Part shown: one piece after another, positions 25,201 to 40,200 of the stretch | How positions within the stretch are numbered: the first letter of the stretch is position 1 | Layout: every line of letters starts with the position of its first letter | Assembly: GCF_000003815.2 (NCBI RefSeq) | Contig: NC_049989.1 | Location: forward strand, 9,808,581-9,863,408 | Direction of reading: 5' to 3' | DNA length: 54,828 nucleotides | DNA from: Branchiostoma floridae | Lineage: Eukaryota; Chordata; Leptocardii; Amphioxiformes; Branchiostomatidae | Program-made: the position numbers and the translations under genes | Notes under the pieces: model-generated | What the model saw: only the letters and a program-made list of their open reading frames with translations | What the model was told of the DNA's origin: nothing | The model's database searches: none

Positions 25201-28200
25201 TAAACAGAAGAGTCTCGAGTAGTTCAAGGGAGGGGTCCTCAGAGAGAGTGATAATGCCCTGCCATAGGAGAGAGAGAAACACCTGTAACATTGTAGTTTA
25301 GTGTATTGTGCTGCACATACTGTACTGTATTGTAATAACAATTGATTGTTCTGTACCTGAAGAACAGATCCCACTGCACATCTTTTCCCGACAGACCCTC
25401 ATCCCTGCCAGTCTGTTCCACATGTGAGATGGCATCCATGATATGGTGCTCCCACTGGGCACTGCCGCTTGTTAACGAGATTGTCTGCAACATGATAAAC
25501 ATATTACAGACATTTTTAGTATCTCTGAAGACATGCTTGATGTTTCAGATGACTTGTACCAGGGCTTTATGAGCCAGCTCAAAATTTTTTTCCATCAGCC
25601 AATGACAATCGTCGCGAAAACCGCGAAAAGTAATTACAAGGACTGAACGGAGACCTTGAAAAACGGGTTTTAATGAGATTATCGTATGCAAAAGGGCGCC
25701 GACACACATTGTCAACAATCATAACAATAGCAAAACAAACAGTGTGTGGCTTTTACGGCCGTGGACGGCGTCCCCAAGCCGCCTGTAGCTTCCACCAAGG
25801 ATTTTTGTCCGTCAAGGTTGACGGATTGGTTTTAAAATTTTTCCGTCAGACGCAGCAAATTTCCGTCAATTGACGGAAAAACGGACGCTGGCTAGACCCC
25901 TGACTTGTACTAAATATTGGTAGAGACAGTCAATGGTCTATTCTTTGCTGATTACGTTCAAAAGTTGCAACTGCTCAAGATTTAGATGCCATCTAGATCT
26001 AGAAATAAGATATGGTAGCAATTTACATATTGTTAATAACCTTAAGACAAAACTCAACCACACATTCAAGAGTCCTTCAGTCTGTCTTTTTCATTTTCAA
26101 AAAATGATACATGTAGTTATTTTTCACGGCCAACATGTAATGGTCATAGCCAGACAGTTGTGTTGTATTGATGTGTTCGTTTCGCAGTAAATATGTTACC
26201 CATACCTGATCAAACATGGTGATGTAGAAGGCAAATCCAAAGTGATCCAGAAGGGAGATCTTCTCTGACAGCTGGATCCTGAGCTCACGAATTGTCGTCG
26301 CCGAATCTACTTCTACCTTCACCACCCGCTCATCCATGAGAGTGACGGCCACCAATATTGGTCTTCTTTTTTTTACAGCCTGTGAAAGGGCAGAACACAT
26401 ATGCTGAGTCACAGAACAGGACATTAGACTTCGATTTTTCTATATTACAGTCATATCAAGGTACATGTCAAATTACTGTTATAAAGTAGAAGGCAAGTGT
26501 TTTACCAACATATTTTGGTCACAATCAGATGAATATGTCAAAGCGATATTCATTTTGCAATGAACAAGAGCTTTGGTAATGCTTGGATAATGATATCGAT
26601 CTAGATATGTCTGACAGTTCAATATTGGTACAACTAAGTAATTCTGTGTAAAGTGACTTCAGCCAATCAAAGACTGAAGCCAAACTTTTTAGACTCCTTT
26701 TTATCAGTGTCTTGTTCTTCCACTTACCAGTTTTGTGATAATTAATATCTCATGATCATGTTTATTTTCTCATGTTACCTAGTGTGATTCTTCATGCTCT
26801 TTATTATTGTGATGGCATTGATAAATAGTTTTCATAGTGTCTGTGTTTTACAGTTTGATGACTTATAAACCAGAACAGCATGTTAACGTAAGACTCACGT
26901 TATACTCCAGCTGTGGCGGTGGAAGACTCCTGGTGCCATTAGAGCAGGTTCTACGCAGTCGCTCCTCACAGTACAGGCTGTACTCAGGTGGGGCGTGGCC
27001 GCTGATGAAGTAACGAACCACCTTCGTCACCTGTAATAAACATTTAAGGTCAAAAGATGAGGATATAGGCACTGTCACATTTGGAACACCATTGCTACTA
27101 CATGTACAACACCACCATGCAGTTAGTACAACTACTTACCCTACACTCCAATGCCCGTGAAATCCTACGCCTCTATGTTAGGGTTAGGGTTAGGGTTAGG
27201 GTTAGGGATAGGGATAGGGATAGGGTTAGGATTAGGGTTATGGTTACAGTAGGGTTAGGGTCTAAGAGATAGGGCTAGGGCTAGGGCTAGGGCTAGGGCT
27301 AGGGCCAGGGCTAGGTTATGGTTAGGATTAGGGTTACGGTTACAGTAGGGTTGGGGTCTAAGGTTTTGGGTTAGGATTAGGATTAGGGTTATGGTTACAG
27401 TAGGGTTAGGGTCTAAGGGATAGGGATAGGATTGGGTTAGGGATAGGGTTATGGTAAGGGTTAGGTTAGCATTAGGTTAGCGTTAGGGTTAAGATTTGGG
27501 TAAGTGTACTTGTTAGGGTTGGGTTTGGGTTTGGGGGTTCTGAAACATATGGCCATCAGAACATAACTCTTAGATGTGCAATAAACAAATGCCTGATCAT
27601 TGTGACTTCTCACCAGACTGGACGGTGCAAAGCACCCGGCACACAGCGACAACAGGAACCAGCCTCGCTCTCGGCTCCGCTCCGATGGGTTGTCCGATAA
27701 CTGTTTCATCAGCTGGGAGTAGATCTCGTCCCTAGGGTAGCATGGGAACGGTAATCTCGTTCAAATCATCTATGTTGAATACTATAATGCATGCAATGTG
27801 ACTTTTTTTATTTTTGTGTGCGAGTGTGTGTGCAAATACATGTCCTATCCCACTTGCCCGATTGGACAAGTAAGATTTTTTTCTAATGAGTGACATTTTC
27901 ATATACTTTTCACAGTCATGGCATCAAGCATGATGATGAACACAGAAAAAAAAAGCCAATAAGAAGAATTCCAGCGATGGAAGTGAAATACATAGAAAAA
28001 TGTCATTTTATAAAATTTTGGGCAGTGAAAAGTTGGTTCTGGCAAGCAAAATTTTTTACGTACTTGCCCGGTAGGACAAGTGAATTTTAGAAAACTTGTC
28101 CAACCCTTTGACTTATACTGTTTGAAAGAAGTGGAACCTGTATACCTGAATTAAGAGTTTTGCCTTTTTCCTACTTGCAGCTAGGGACAATTCTGCTTGA

Positions 28201-31200
28201 GGGCGTACCTGAGCGGTTTGCTGTAGATTCCATATCCAGTGATGAACGCGACCTTCTCCACACCGGATGTTGGTGGCAGGACTTCCGGTTGTTGAGCCAC
28301 CTCGTTGTTGACTGCGGCCTCTTTGGCGGCATTATCCGTGGACAGGTCGTACTTGGATGACTTCTTACCGGTGATTTTCGCGCCAAAATTCCTGAAACTC
28401 ATCCTTCGTTTAATGGGAGGCTGTAAAACACCGTGACATAGGGTGATGATTTAATGTTAGAAATTGAAACATGATTTTGTTTATGACTTGAATTCAGTAA
28501 CAACAAATTGACCGGGTCGTTGGTTTCTACGAAAAATAAAGTCTTTACTCCGCACAGCTTGAAAGATCATTTGGAAGGCATTTCAGCACTAGGATAGTTC
28601 CAAGCCACTATTTATGCAATTCATGTATCAAAAGCACGTTATCCAAAGATAAATATTCATATTTTTTACATTTTTGGTATGAAGCTACAAACCTTTTTTC
28701 TGGATATAAACTCGACCACGTCCGTGTCTGCCACGTCTCCCATGAACTTCTGTATGGTGACCCATACCTCCAGCGCCGCCTAGCGGAACAGACCTCCGTT
28801 ACACAAGCACTTCCGCAGGACGTATTAACGTTATATCAGGTCATGTTTATGTGTATAAGAATGTTATCCCATCTGTAGTTCCCAAAATGTTGTGGCGAAA
28901 AATATTTCTTAGGGGCGAAATTCTGATACAACGTTGACCAAACATCCTACAGAATATAACGTTACTGTGATTCTAGTGCGTGTAACAGTAACAACTGCTT
29001 GGCGTGCCTGACAACACATTGCAACTAAGGTACAAGAGCCCAGTTGTTGTTGTTGACAGTTGATTATTGAGTGGTAGAATCAAGTCGCCAAGTTGATCGC
29101 TCGAAGTCTCATGCATATATATATATATATGCACTCTATATTCTTGTGACGTACCCGGTTAAACCCCACCAAGAAACATAAATATAAAACATTCTTTAGA
29201 AGGTATCGATGACACTATTCTATAAGTAGCGATCATCGCGAATTTAGCAGAATTATGGGAGTTAAATCTACACAATTTTCACAATCTAACCACCAACCTG
29301 CTGATCATCTTCCGACTTGAGCTTGAGTAGCGGCTGTTTAAGTTGCTCCTTCGTGAAGGAGTGGTTCTTCCCGCCCATGAAGTGACGCAGCGCGAAGGTG
29401 TTGAAGCTGTAGTCCGCTAAGAACTCCCCCATTTCTTCTTCCAAGATGTCTTCAAACTCGCCGTCTTGTAAGCTTAGCACACTCAAGGACTGGAGGAAAA
29501 GTACAAACACAAGTTATTGGTTATATTCTTAGTCATAGCTATCAAAGGAAAAACCAATCTGCAGGTTTTAGAGGTGCCGTTCTTTGCGATTCTCGGCATC
29601 ACGGCGAGAAGAAAGCTTACCATTGTGTACATTTATTTGTCTTTTTTTCGTTTTTGTTATTTGTCAATTTCATTCTGTTTTGTTCGATGGCGGCACTTAT
29701 ATACGTTGTCCTAACTTGAGTACGCCGCCATCTTTCCTGTATTCATTTATGAATGTTTGCTCAAGAAAAAAACGAACAGAGGCTAGACTTAATGTCTAAG
29801 GAGATGTGTAGTTCGGAGTAGGTTCTAGTATTTCAAGGTTGTTCTGTGACGTTTACTTAACAGAACGTTTTCTCTAGTATTCCGACATTTGCGCTTTTCC
29901 ACAACAAGCATCACACACGTACGTGCCCTGAGCCGGGCCCACAACTGTTGTAGATTACGAAAGGCGAGTGGCGTTCAATATAAAGTTCTCGGTCTCCCAG
30001 AAACAAGGGACACAACTCAAATTTTCAGACATGGGTACAAATTATAAAGTGTGCATTATAAGTATGTGAGAATGTGTAAAATTTGCATCGGAGATCATGA
30101 CAGAAATGAAGAAGTAAGTTCTCATGCTGAGAAAGACTGGATCCTATAAAAAGATCTAAAAAGGACGAAAGAATCACGCTTTAGCTGGCAGCATAATTCA
30201 ACCCAGGATGTCTGGAAACTAGAAACAAACAAAAAAGATTATCTTCATCAGTCACAAGAGTAAGAAGCCAACGAAAGAGCAAAAGGCGAGAGCTAAACAC
30301 GGGAAATGTGCGGAAAACTAGGATCACAGCATGTTACCGGGTCCTTGCGTTGTTGTTCTTCAGCAGACGACGGGTAGGTGGTGCTGCTGGGTAGGGGTCG
30401 TGTTAGGTCCCAGTCCTGAGTAGATTCACCACAAGAGACAGCGAAGTTATCCCAAACGTTAGTACCGGTTAATTCACAGTAAAGATAGTTGATGACGTAC
30501 AAAGAATTCACTTTCACAATGGTGCGCAGTGTATTTTTACAGAAAAGGGTAAGTTGTGCAGGGGTCTGCAGTACTAACTTAAATCATGAAGGGGAGCTGT
30601 TAAAAGTGCGTGCGGTGTTCACAGCTGTATAGATAGCTATAGATGGATCGTGTTCAGTGTTTCCATTGCACGTGATTGTTCTCCTTCCTTTTGTCAGGAA
30701 GAGAAAAATTGTGGCAACATGCTGTGAAACCGCAATTTTTTGCGATCACCCACCATTGTTAAAATGCATTAGTTCAGTGCAAAAATAGTATTATTGTTTC
30801 AGAATTTACAGTAGTACTAGTATACACATAATAGATTAATTTGTGTGTTTGTTTGTTTGTTTTTGTTTCACCATGTAGGCTGAAAGTAGGGACCGTTTGG
30901 CAGCTGTGTTTGCACCTAGTGCCGTGCCACGTTCCCGTGCTTTTAAAGCGCCCCCTATGTGCAGTGACTGTCACAACATCTCCGCTGGTCGGGGTACCAT
31001 GAATACCATATATGGTACCTGATCCTCCTGCTCGTTATCCCCATCATTGACCTCTGACCCCTCGGGAGGGGCTAAATACATGGACGCCCTGGACGGCTTT
31101 TTGCCCCCTAGCAGTGAAAATCGTCTCCGGATTGCCGACTGTTTTATGGATCACCATGGGTGGAAATAGCGTCAGTAGAAAACAGCTCTTCTTTAATTCT

Positions 31201-34200
31201 TATCTCAAACTCAGATCATCTCATTTTAAACTTGCTGTAAAAGCATTGCATTAATGTAAAGCGCTCCCAAAGCAGTAACGGTCTTTTCTGTTCACTAAAT
31301 ACACACCGTGTTTGTGAGGTGTAGCCAGAAACAAATTCCCTGGCGAAAGCAATGCGGTGGATTCGTTGTAACATTTTCAATTCAATCAAAGAACTACTCT
31401 GCACACCTTTCGGGTGACTTTCTGAACACGCGCACTCTTACCTTGCTACTTTGTCGTTTCTCGCCAGTCTTGATGGGCAGTGAGCCCTGTCTCTTCAACT
31501 TCTGCTCAGAGGACGACTTCTTCCCAAACAACAAGGACCGGGTTCTCTGTGGAAGAGGAACGTATGACGATGATGGTTTATTGCGCAACAATTGCATCAG
31601 TGATAATGTATGGCAATGTACAGACAAAAAAAGTTACATAGAAGCTACTCAGATACAGCATCATGGCGCACAAACCTTCTCTGATATTCTCTCAACAGGA
31701 ACGGGGGTGATATTGACGTTTGACCCATTGCTGACGTCACACGTGCGACAAGTCACGTGTCCAGAGAGCTTGGGTCAGAGAGCTGATATGGACCTTAGCT
31801 TGAGATTTAGCGAAAAATTCCGCTGACTCTAATTTCTTTTATTTGAAAAACCGTAACTCAGATAAACTTTAATACTAACTCAGCTACTACGTAAATCACT
31901 TTCCAATTGTGCATTAGTGTTGTCTGTGAGAAAGATTAGGAATCATAAAAGAAGATTTCATCATTCATGAATTTAGCTTTTATACAAGAATTGAAACACA
32001 CGACATAACGTTTGCCTTTGTTATGAATGCTCAGCACAACCGCATCAGTCAGACCCGTCCTAGCAGCTCAAGTAATAACTTGACTCCTGTATTGCCAGAC
32101 ACGTTTACATCGCCCCGGGTAAGAGTGGGGCATGGCTCTGCAATATTTCCTGTCCATTCTGGAGTACTTACGTACGCGTTTCACGGAGCTTCAAGGACTA
32201 ACGGATCGTGATACGTTTATATCACAGACTTCAAGTTATCAACAGTCGTGGTACAATCTTGGTCTACGTATTAAAAAAAATCTCCTCGTTCAAGCATATA
32301 TGACGATTTTTTCTACACCACGGACACCTTTATATAATAGTTGCCCTTGGCTTTTAGATTTAGTTTTATGTCATTTTGTTTTCTCTGGACTGTGTTTCAA
32401 CCACTAAGGACTGAACCAAAAGACGGAAGGAGTCAGGTCGACATTTTATACAAATTACAAAACATAGCATGAAAGATCACGATTAAACAACACCATTCCT
32501 AGATCATCCCCAAACGTCTAAGAAATTGCTCTTTGCATATTGTGATATGCACTAAAATTTGAGCTGCAACCACAATTCTTTCCGATGCTAATGCCTCAAG
32601 GACCTCCGTATCAGGCGACGAAGTGCATTGAAACAAAGAAACAAAAGGACAACTATAACGGTAACCATACCTGAGCCCTCACTTCTTCGACGACTTCTGC
32701 AAAAACAGATGTTTGCCTTCCGCGCTCAGCGGGTACAGACTTTCCTATACCTGACCAAGCCTCTATACAAACGTGTTGTACGGAATAATGCATGACATGC
32801 CACAAGAGCCAGAGGGAGGTCGGAGAGCAGACAAATGCAGCGTTCGTCGGCTAAAGTGTCTCCGTGAGAGTAATAATAACTAACGTTCCCTTTTTCTCTA
32901 AACGTCTGTTTAAGATTCAGTCTACGTTCATCTTCAGTAGACATAAGATGTCTGGACGGAAAGTTATATCGATCTAAAGTATGGTTTACGTTTACTTCAC
33001 CGCTGAATATATGTTTTATCTTTCTACGAGAAAAAGTGCCCAAATTGCCTTCAGTATGCAACAAGGGAATCAGAGATGGAAAACGTCGCCCCCTTACCCA
33101 TACTGTTTTGCGAATTATAAGTCTCGCGGACAAAGTAGCACTGAATATGTATGGTAACGCCGTGTGCGTATATTTTGAATATCACAAACTCACAGAGACA
33201 GACAGACACACTGGCACATTAGCCAAAAACATAAATTCCCTCTGTTGAAGTGAAGTTATGAGAATTATGCTTCTGTAGGCCAGCAAAATTTGTTCTCATA
33301 ATTTTAGACATTTTACTTCATTTGTACCTACTAACAGCGCTAGACTGAATATTGTCAGCAAGGTTTGTACCCATTTCTAACATGCTTTCAGATATTTTTC
33401 GTACGTCAACCTGAGTTCTGGAGTAAATACCAAGATGTCATGGTCAATGTGCCTCACTTTGACTTTGAAAGGAGGTAACCATAGCAACGTGACTGAAGAC
33501 CGAAGCACGCGTACACTTGACCTTTAAGTGGCTTGAACAAGACGTCATTCCTGTGTATAACTCGCACACCAGTGCCTCTGTGCTTGGTACAAGATGTAAA
33601 TGGACAAAAACATGATCGGTCTGAAGGGTAGAAGTGGTAAATCTATCGGACCTTGAACTTGTACTGTTTTGTTTGGTACCGCAACACAGAACTTCTGAAA
33701 AGGGCTAAAGGGCTAAGGATGAAAGTATGTAGAAGTAGGACAATAGAATTAAGTTGCAAATCAAACATTGCAGGAACACAAGTATCATCTTAATACTTAT
33801 CTAAGATAAAGTAATTCAGTGTTTACCTTGGGCTTTCTTGTTTTCTCGTCTTTCGGATTTACATCATCAATGACAGGAACCTGGAAGAATAAAAAATATC
33901 AATCAAGTATTTACGTATAAAAATATAGTTGATAAACGTTTACTGTTGAAGGAAAAGGCAAAGTAGTACTCATAGGATCCCCTTTTTTAGAATAATTCTC
34001 AAATTACACATTATATTTGAATAGGACAAAAATGGATATGGGTGAAGCATCATAAAGTAGCAATAACGATGTGAATAAAATGACACATTTCTTTTAAAAC
34101 GTTGTATTTGGATTTCGACTAAATACCTAATAAACAAACACATTACGACGATTTCAACCATTGAATGATCAGATACTCACGCCAAAGTCCAGCCCTATTT

Positions 34201-37200
34201 CCTCATGACTGCGGACCTCCCGAGCCTCTGCCGCTAGTGTGGGGGAGAGGGCCGCCAAACGCTCGTCCCACTACGGGTGGATGGAGGGGGAGGGGGGTCA
34301 GATGATAACGTCAAGCACCAGAACATTCACTTACCTCTACTAATCACTTCTTTCTACATTCAAAATATCTTTCAAGCAGCAAAACTGCGTTATAAACTCC
34401 CTGGTATGAGCATATCAATCGCAAAACTAGGGATCAAACTCAACATGTTAAATACAGACTCTAACAGGAAGGTTTTAGAATATTTCTGTTGATCAACAAG
34501 TTCGTCCATTTGATAAGAACTGGAAGATGACGAATATCAGTTTCTTATTGAATATCTCAAATATCTTGGAGGCTACATTTATCAATTGAACTATGCCCAC
34601 AACTTATAATGAGTAAGGTCAAAGTGTATATGAAAAAAATTTATTGTTTACGCCTTAACCTAAACAATTAGCCCAGTTTGTTTTCTATTTCCCATCAACT
34701 TGTAGTCATATTTTCCATACCTGTATTATACAAACTTTTATCTCAAAACTTATCTAAAAGTAAAATGATCAAGCAGGTAACGCTTACCACATAAATTATT
34801 AATGACATCTTATTTTTTACACATGCTTCGTTGATATTGGTTACAAGCGTACAAAACGTTTTCTTTTGAGCGTCAAAATTATCCTTTTTTATAGGTTGAA
34901 GCGCGTCATGCAATATTCATCAATACAGAATGATTTCTTATGCCACCATTTAACTGTCAGTCCCAGAGGACCACGACAAAGGTCAAAGTTCAAGGGGCTG
35001 TTACACCACATTGCGCGACTATAATTGTGACAAGACGTCATCAACCTTGGGCAACAATTAGGCAGTCTAAACGGTACAGTGAAAAGGTTGTTTATTATTG
35101 CATCATTGTACTTTAAAAAAAAATGCATGAGAAGCCGTCTGGTTTTCATAAAGATTCTAACAAAGTTCATTTCAGCAATATACAAATTTCTTACTTCTTA
35201 TGCTTACGATGCTGTAATAGAGATGTGAAGCTCCTCTATCTTTTTAGGGTTAATAATTGTCATGTATTATTCAAATACATTCATCATTCTGATTTAAAGA
35301 TCACAATTCATTCTTTTTGGTATGCCAACAACTAGAAATAGTTCTAAGGTATGTCATTTGGAAGTAATTTCAATCCATTAACTTTTATGTACCACTTTGT
35401 AACATTGTAAATTTCAAAGTCAAGAATTTTAGAAATAGACAAGACGGCGATATTAAAGATTCATTTGAATTTGACATCAACTTGGTACATTAAGTACCTT
35501 TTTAGAATGTTGTTGCATATTAGTGTTTTATACAAAATCTTAATACTCCCGTCATATCAAATTTGACACACAATTGAAAATATATCAATATATAATTACG
35601 CGAATTATATATGCGCCCACATGATTTTCCCTTAAACCTTGATGTAATGAATTATGAGTCACTTTTTGATAAATCTATTTCTTATACCAATGTTAATTAC
35701 TTGTATTTGGCAGGAAAGTGAATGTACGCACAGTCAGCCAAGCAGACGTGAGCAGGTCATTCTACACGCCCTTGTTTAAAACAACAGGTTCACATAACGG
35801 GTCTCTTTGCGCATGACTTCCCGAGTAATCAACGCAAACGTTACGGTTCGGGTGTTGCTTTGGACCCAAGTATGCGTGCTGGTGAAAACGACGAACGTGC
35901 CCGGTAAAAGTATTGCTGTCTTATTTTGTTATCATAAGTCCTCTCAGGAATGTCGGCCTTTGAACAAAATGTTTTAATGTAGCTAAATATAACTTGCCAT
36001 ATAGACAACTGGACCATGCCAATTTTGAGTTGCATTCATTTATACTTCTGTGTACGCTTGCATCATGAGCGACTTAGCAAAATAATACTAACGTTTAACG
36101 AAATAAGAATAGGTGGTATTGAGAGGTGATACCATAAAAAGCTTAAAAATGTACTCAGAATATCACATATACATGACCAGTAGATACCATTAAGCCCCGG
36201 GGACGTATCTGAATGCATATATATATATCCCTTTGGTTGTGTTTTGAAGAACCCACGGTATTTCTTGATTTACCCAGCTGATGCACTATTCACGGATAAT
36301 GTATATACTGTGCCCGAGACACGATCTGACTGACTCATGTATTTATAATGAATATATAAAGGAATGCGACGCCCAACTGTTTGGTAATTGAAGCACTTTA
36401 ACTATTGATGCGGTCATTCAACGTGTCTTTGTGATCAAATCCCATGCGGTCTTGACAAATTAGAGTACACAAACAAACCTACTTTTGACCTATAAAAGAG
36501 CCCAGATATGACAAATAGCCCTGTACCGTTTACGCTTTCCATACTTGTAAAGCTTAAGGAATGTCAATTGGCTACTCCTGCACTGAGGACAGTTAACAAC
36601 AATTGTTCGCTCAAAAACAGAATGCCATTTGGTGTTAGTGACTCTATGTATCATAAATTTAGCCCTCCTTCCAACGTATAATATCTTGAGTAATTATCTT
36701 TATTTTAACGTCTTAAGTATACAGGTGACACCTGTTATGTCGACTCACCTGGAATTCCTGCTCGCTGGCGATAGAGCTGGTATCTGTGGCGTTCCCAGAA
36801 TCCTCTCGGTATGACCTCCGACCCCGCCGGGTGGGGGAGTCCTCCTGTTAGGTGGTTCAAGGTCATGACGTCAGAAAAAGATAACAAAAGGGTTCGGGAC
36901 ATACTACTGTGTCGTCTGGGGACGGTTATAGATACAGTTATTGTAGCTGCCCAGCAATATTTAGGACCATGTGTGTTTGGGAGGTACTGTACCCCGGTTT
37001 GAAAGCCTTCATAAACACTTAAAGGCAATAAGATGCCCCAATTTGTTTGTTTTATCAGCAGATGATGTACTTAGCTAGCCACGCCTAAACCGTTATGTAG
37101 AAGTGTGTATTTCATTTGCAGGTGGGCGAGACGTGCAGTCAAATCGTACTTGTGACCTTCCAAAAGGACCACATGGTCATTGATATACACTCTAACCTAT

Positions 37201-40200
37201 ACTAATAGCCACCACATGGTCATTGACATACAGTCCAACCTGTACTTATAACAAAGACTTATCTAACCTCCTTGTTGTAACCACCTCTGCATAAGGACCA
37301 CCTGGTCATTGTGGCCTCCTCAGATCATATTTCTCACTGACAGAGGCCTTAACAACCCTGTCTCTAGTGGCCACCTGTCTACTGTGAAGTTTTTCAAGTC
37401 CTTTGAGTAGTCCGTGGCACGGTAGACACTTTCTACTGTATCCGGTTTGGGACCTAGTATTCTATTTCTCTCTAATAACTAGTATTATATATCACAATCA
37501 AATTTGGAGAAATCTGATTTAATTATCATAAAGACATGATAAAATGGATTCTAACTCCAGTACAAATCGTTGATTACGTAAATAACGAAGGAAAATAGAC
37601 TTTGTCCTTATGTCAGCGGCAGAAAATTGCTCTGCTTTGGTTTGACTTTAATATAATTTCCTTTGGCTTCACAAAAACACGTCATGCCATTGAATTGCTC
37701 AGAATGCCGTATCAGTAAGCTGTATGATTGTTACTTTATGGTCAGAGTTTGAAAGAGCAAAAAGTATTGTCAATGAACGATTGTTAGATCCTTATCTTAA
37801 GCCACTAAAAAATAAGCATTTCGAAGAAAATGCTAGCAATCATATGCCTAAATACCAGACAATGTCTTGAACCGATCACTGTAGAGGGTTTACAAGAAAT
37901 GAATACAGTAACAACAAATTCCGATAGGTGGCGTATGTAACTTCCCGACTTCATCTTTATGGACATCTGATGGTTTGAATCCAGTATTATCTTAAGAACT
38001 TATCATCCTTGAACATTTGAAAAAAAATTCATTGTTTCATAAAGAGTCCCGTCAACCAAGAAAGGAAATTCAAAGCAAAACCAAAGCCGCCAATGAAGAC
38101 GTCCAAAATGGTGTAATGGTTAGGATTTCACCGCCAAGGCCCGTGGAGTCTTATAAACCCAGAGGACATATATGTGTGTTCGAATCCCCTCACCCCGACA
38201 ATAACAATACTGTAATATTGGAGCGGAATGTTGTTTGTTACGTCGGTCATGTGTAGGAACAATGGATAACCAAACATTAAACAACCTACCTATGCATGAC
38301 GAATAAAATAACGAGGAATGATTGTAAAATTCTGCACACTCATCTATTTGACCTGATAACCACACGAATATGGCCCACCTATATATTCAATCCAGACTGC
38401 TTAGATCTTGCCAAAAAGATAGTCGCAACAAGGTAAGGATAAACCATTAAGGATTGGGAGGGGGAGATGAAACCAGCTAAGAAAGACCGGCTGTACAAAA
38501 AGTATGACATCACAACAATATTAAAGTCAAAGGACACAAATAATACAAAAAAAATATTTCACCAATTGCACAATGGCCCAACACTGGTACATGTACGATC
38601 ATTTCGCGACTACAACCACCACCCACTCTGATCAGTTCTGGACCGTCCCTAACATCTACCCGGAGGCCAATACAAGTTTCCCACGACCACAGGTCGAAAA
38701 GTCGGAAACCAAACTAATCGTTTGTCGAAGGTCATCAATGAGAAACCGCTAGCATATTACTGTGAATGTAACCACTCAACAATGACTAACGGGCTTATGA
38801 TTTTCTGTTAGGAATGCCAGCTGCAATAGTTCAAATCCTGACGTCATAGCGTTTTGAACCTTTCTTTATAAAAAGACAACCTTCAGTTGAACTTTTGGTC
38901 TGTGAGAGCTTAAATTTAAAATGTACATAGTCTTGAATGTCAGTGAACATTAACTAAGGAATGACTACGCAACGACCAGAGGATAAAGATAATGAGTATG
39001 TTTCGGCGTATTTTCCCATGCCAGATACCCCAACAGTGTATTGAAGATGCGTGTCTGTGTGAGCTAAATAGCTTCGCGTTTTCTAATGTCAGTGAACACA
39101 AAGTAAGCGTTTACTGCGCAAAGACCAAATTGGATAATGATAATTGGTGACTTTCAATGTATTTTCACATGCTGCATATGTTACCAAAGTCAGTTGAAAA
39201 CTATACCTGTGCAAGTAGAACTACACAAAACTTCGTGTTTTCAATGCATGTTAGTGTATTACTACACAACAACAAAATGAATGAGTTACTTCACATCAAC
39301 AAAATGAATAAAGAGAGTTTCTAGTTCTAAAGTATTTCCAATGCTAGATATCCCAGCTCACTTTAACCCAGTGAAATATCACAAGTTACATGCCAACTAC
39401 GAACACAATATGTCGGTCTCTCAATTATAGTCAAGTATTTAATTAGTATTTGTATGGTTATACCAAATGACTGTGGTACGTACCGCTGCGCTTGTTGAAC
39501 TGTGCTCTGAAAATAAAATGAAGGAATAAGTTCAGCAATCTTACATTCAAACGGTTTTGAAACGCTCATTTCATTTTCTTATTTACGCAAAGACAGTACG
39601 TGAAGTTTAGATATTCTTTGAATCTTTATTTGGTTCTAGTAAGAAATATTCGAATAATTAATTCATCAACATAGTTGGAGACATTACTTCAGTGACTGCA
39701 AGCTTATGCTAAATGTTTATTTAGGTGTAGTTTACATCTAGTTTATATCTCACATTTGGTTCTATAACACTAAAAATATTTGACCGATCAATTGCAATTT
39801 ACCAAAATAGTTGGGGACATTTTACATAGTCATGACTTTAGTACCCGAAAGCCTATGTTAGATGTTTATTATTGAAATGGCAACTAATTGAGCATAAATT
39901 TCAACACGAAAACCATTGATCAATATCAAACTAAGCAGAACTTTCTGCATCGAATACCGGGGAGTCCGTACCTTCCATCAAAGATGAAGCTATGGACACG
40001 TCAGAGATAGAAGATGTGCGCTTCCGCCGGTAGTTTGGGCCCATCCAATGGAGAGGCTGCAGCCCCTGCCCAGGGTACTCTGGTTCAAACACGTTCCCAG
40101 GGTCCATATACTCCAGAGCTGCCGTGTTCACGGAACCTGACAATGGATAAAATAAAGTTTTCAATAGCTTTGAATTTTGTACCATGTTTCAGGCTAAAAT

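Larger units (their letters stand above)
22595..26379 (-). other. FERM domain exons
   Basis: Exons 26379-26206 to 22755-22595 encode F1 ([20 protein letters not shown]), F2 ([41 protein letters not shown]) and F3 ([34 protein letters not shown]). The F3 end matches the first rather than the second FERM of myosin VII. Confidence 0.85.
26899..29489 (-). other. MyTH4 domain exons
   Basis: Five exons (29489-29298, 28779-28693, 28420-28209, 27731-27614, 27030-26899) encode the MyTH4 fold: [33 protein letters not shown], then a 60-residue lysine-rich insert, [29 protein letters not shown] and the closing [15 protein letters not shown]. Order and spacing match myosin VII MyTH4-1. Confidence 0.85.

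Noticed and set aside
27081-27272. Arg-Val repeat peptide frame
   Set aside because: It is a translation of the telomere-like array.
31308-31826. 172-codon plus-strand frame
   Set aside because: Its centre is the antisense of the 31546-31442 exon of the MyTH4-FERM gene; the rest is intron.
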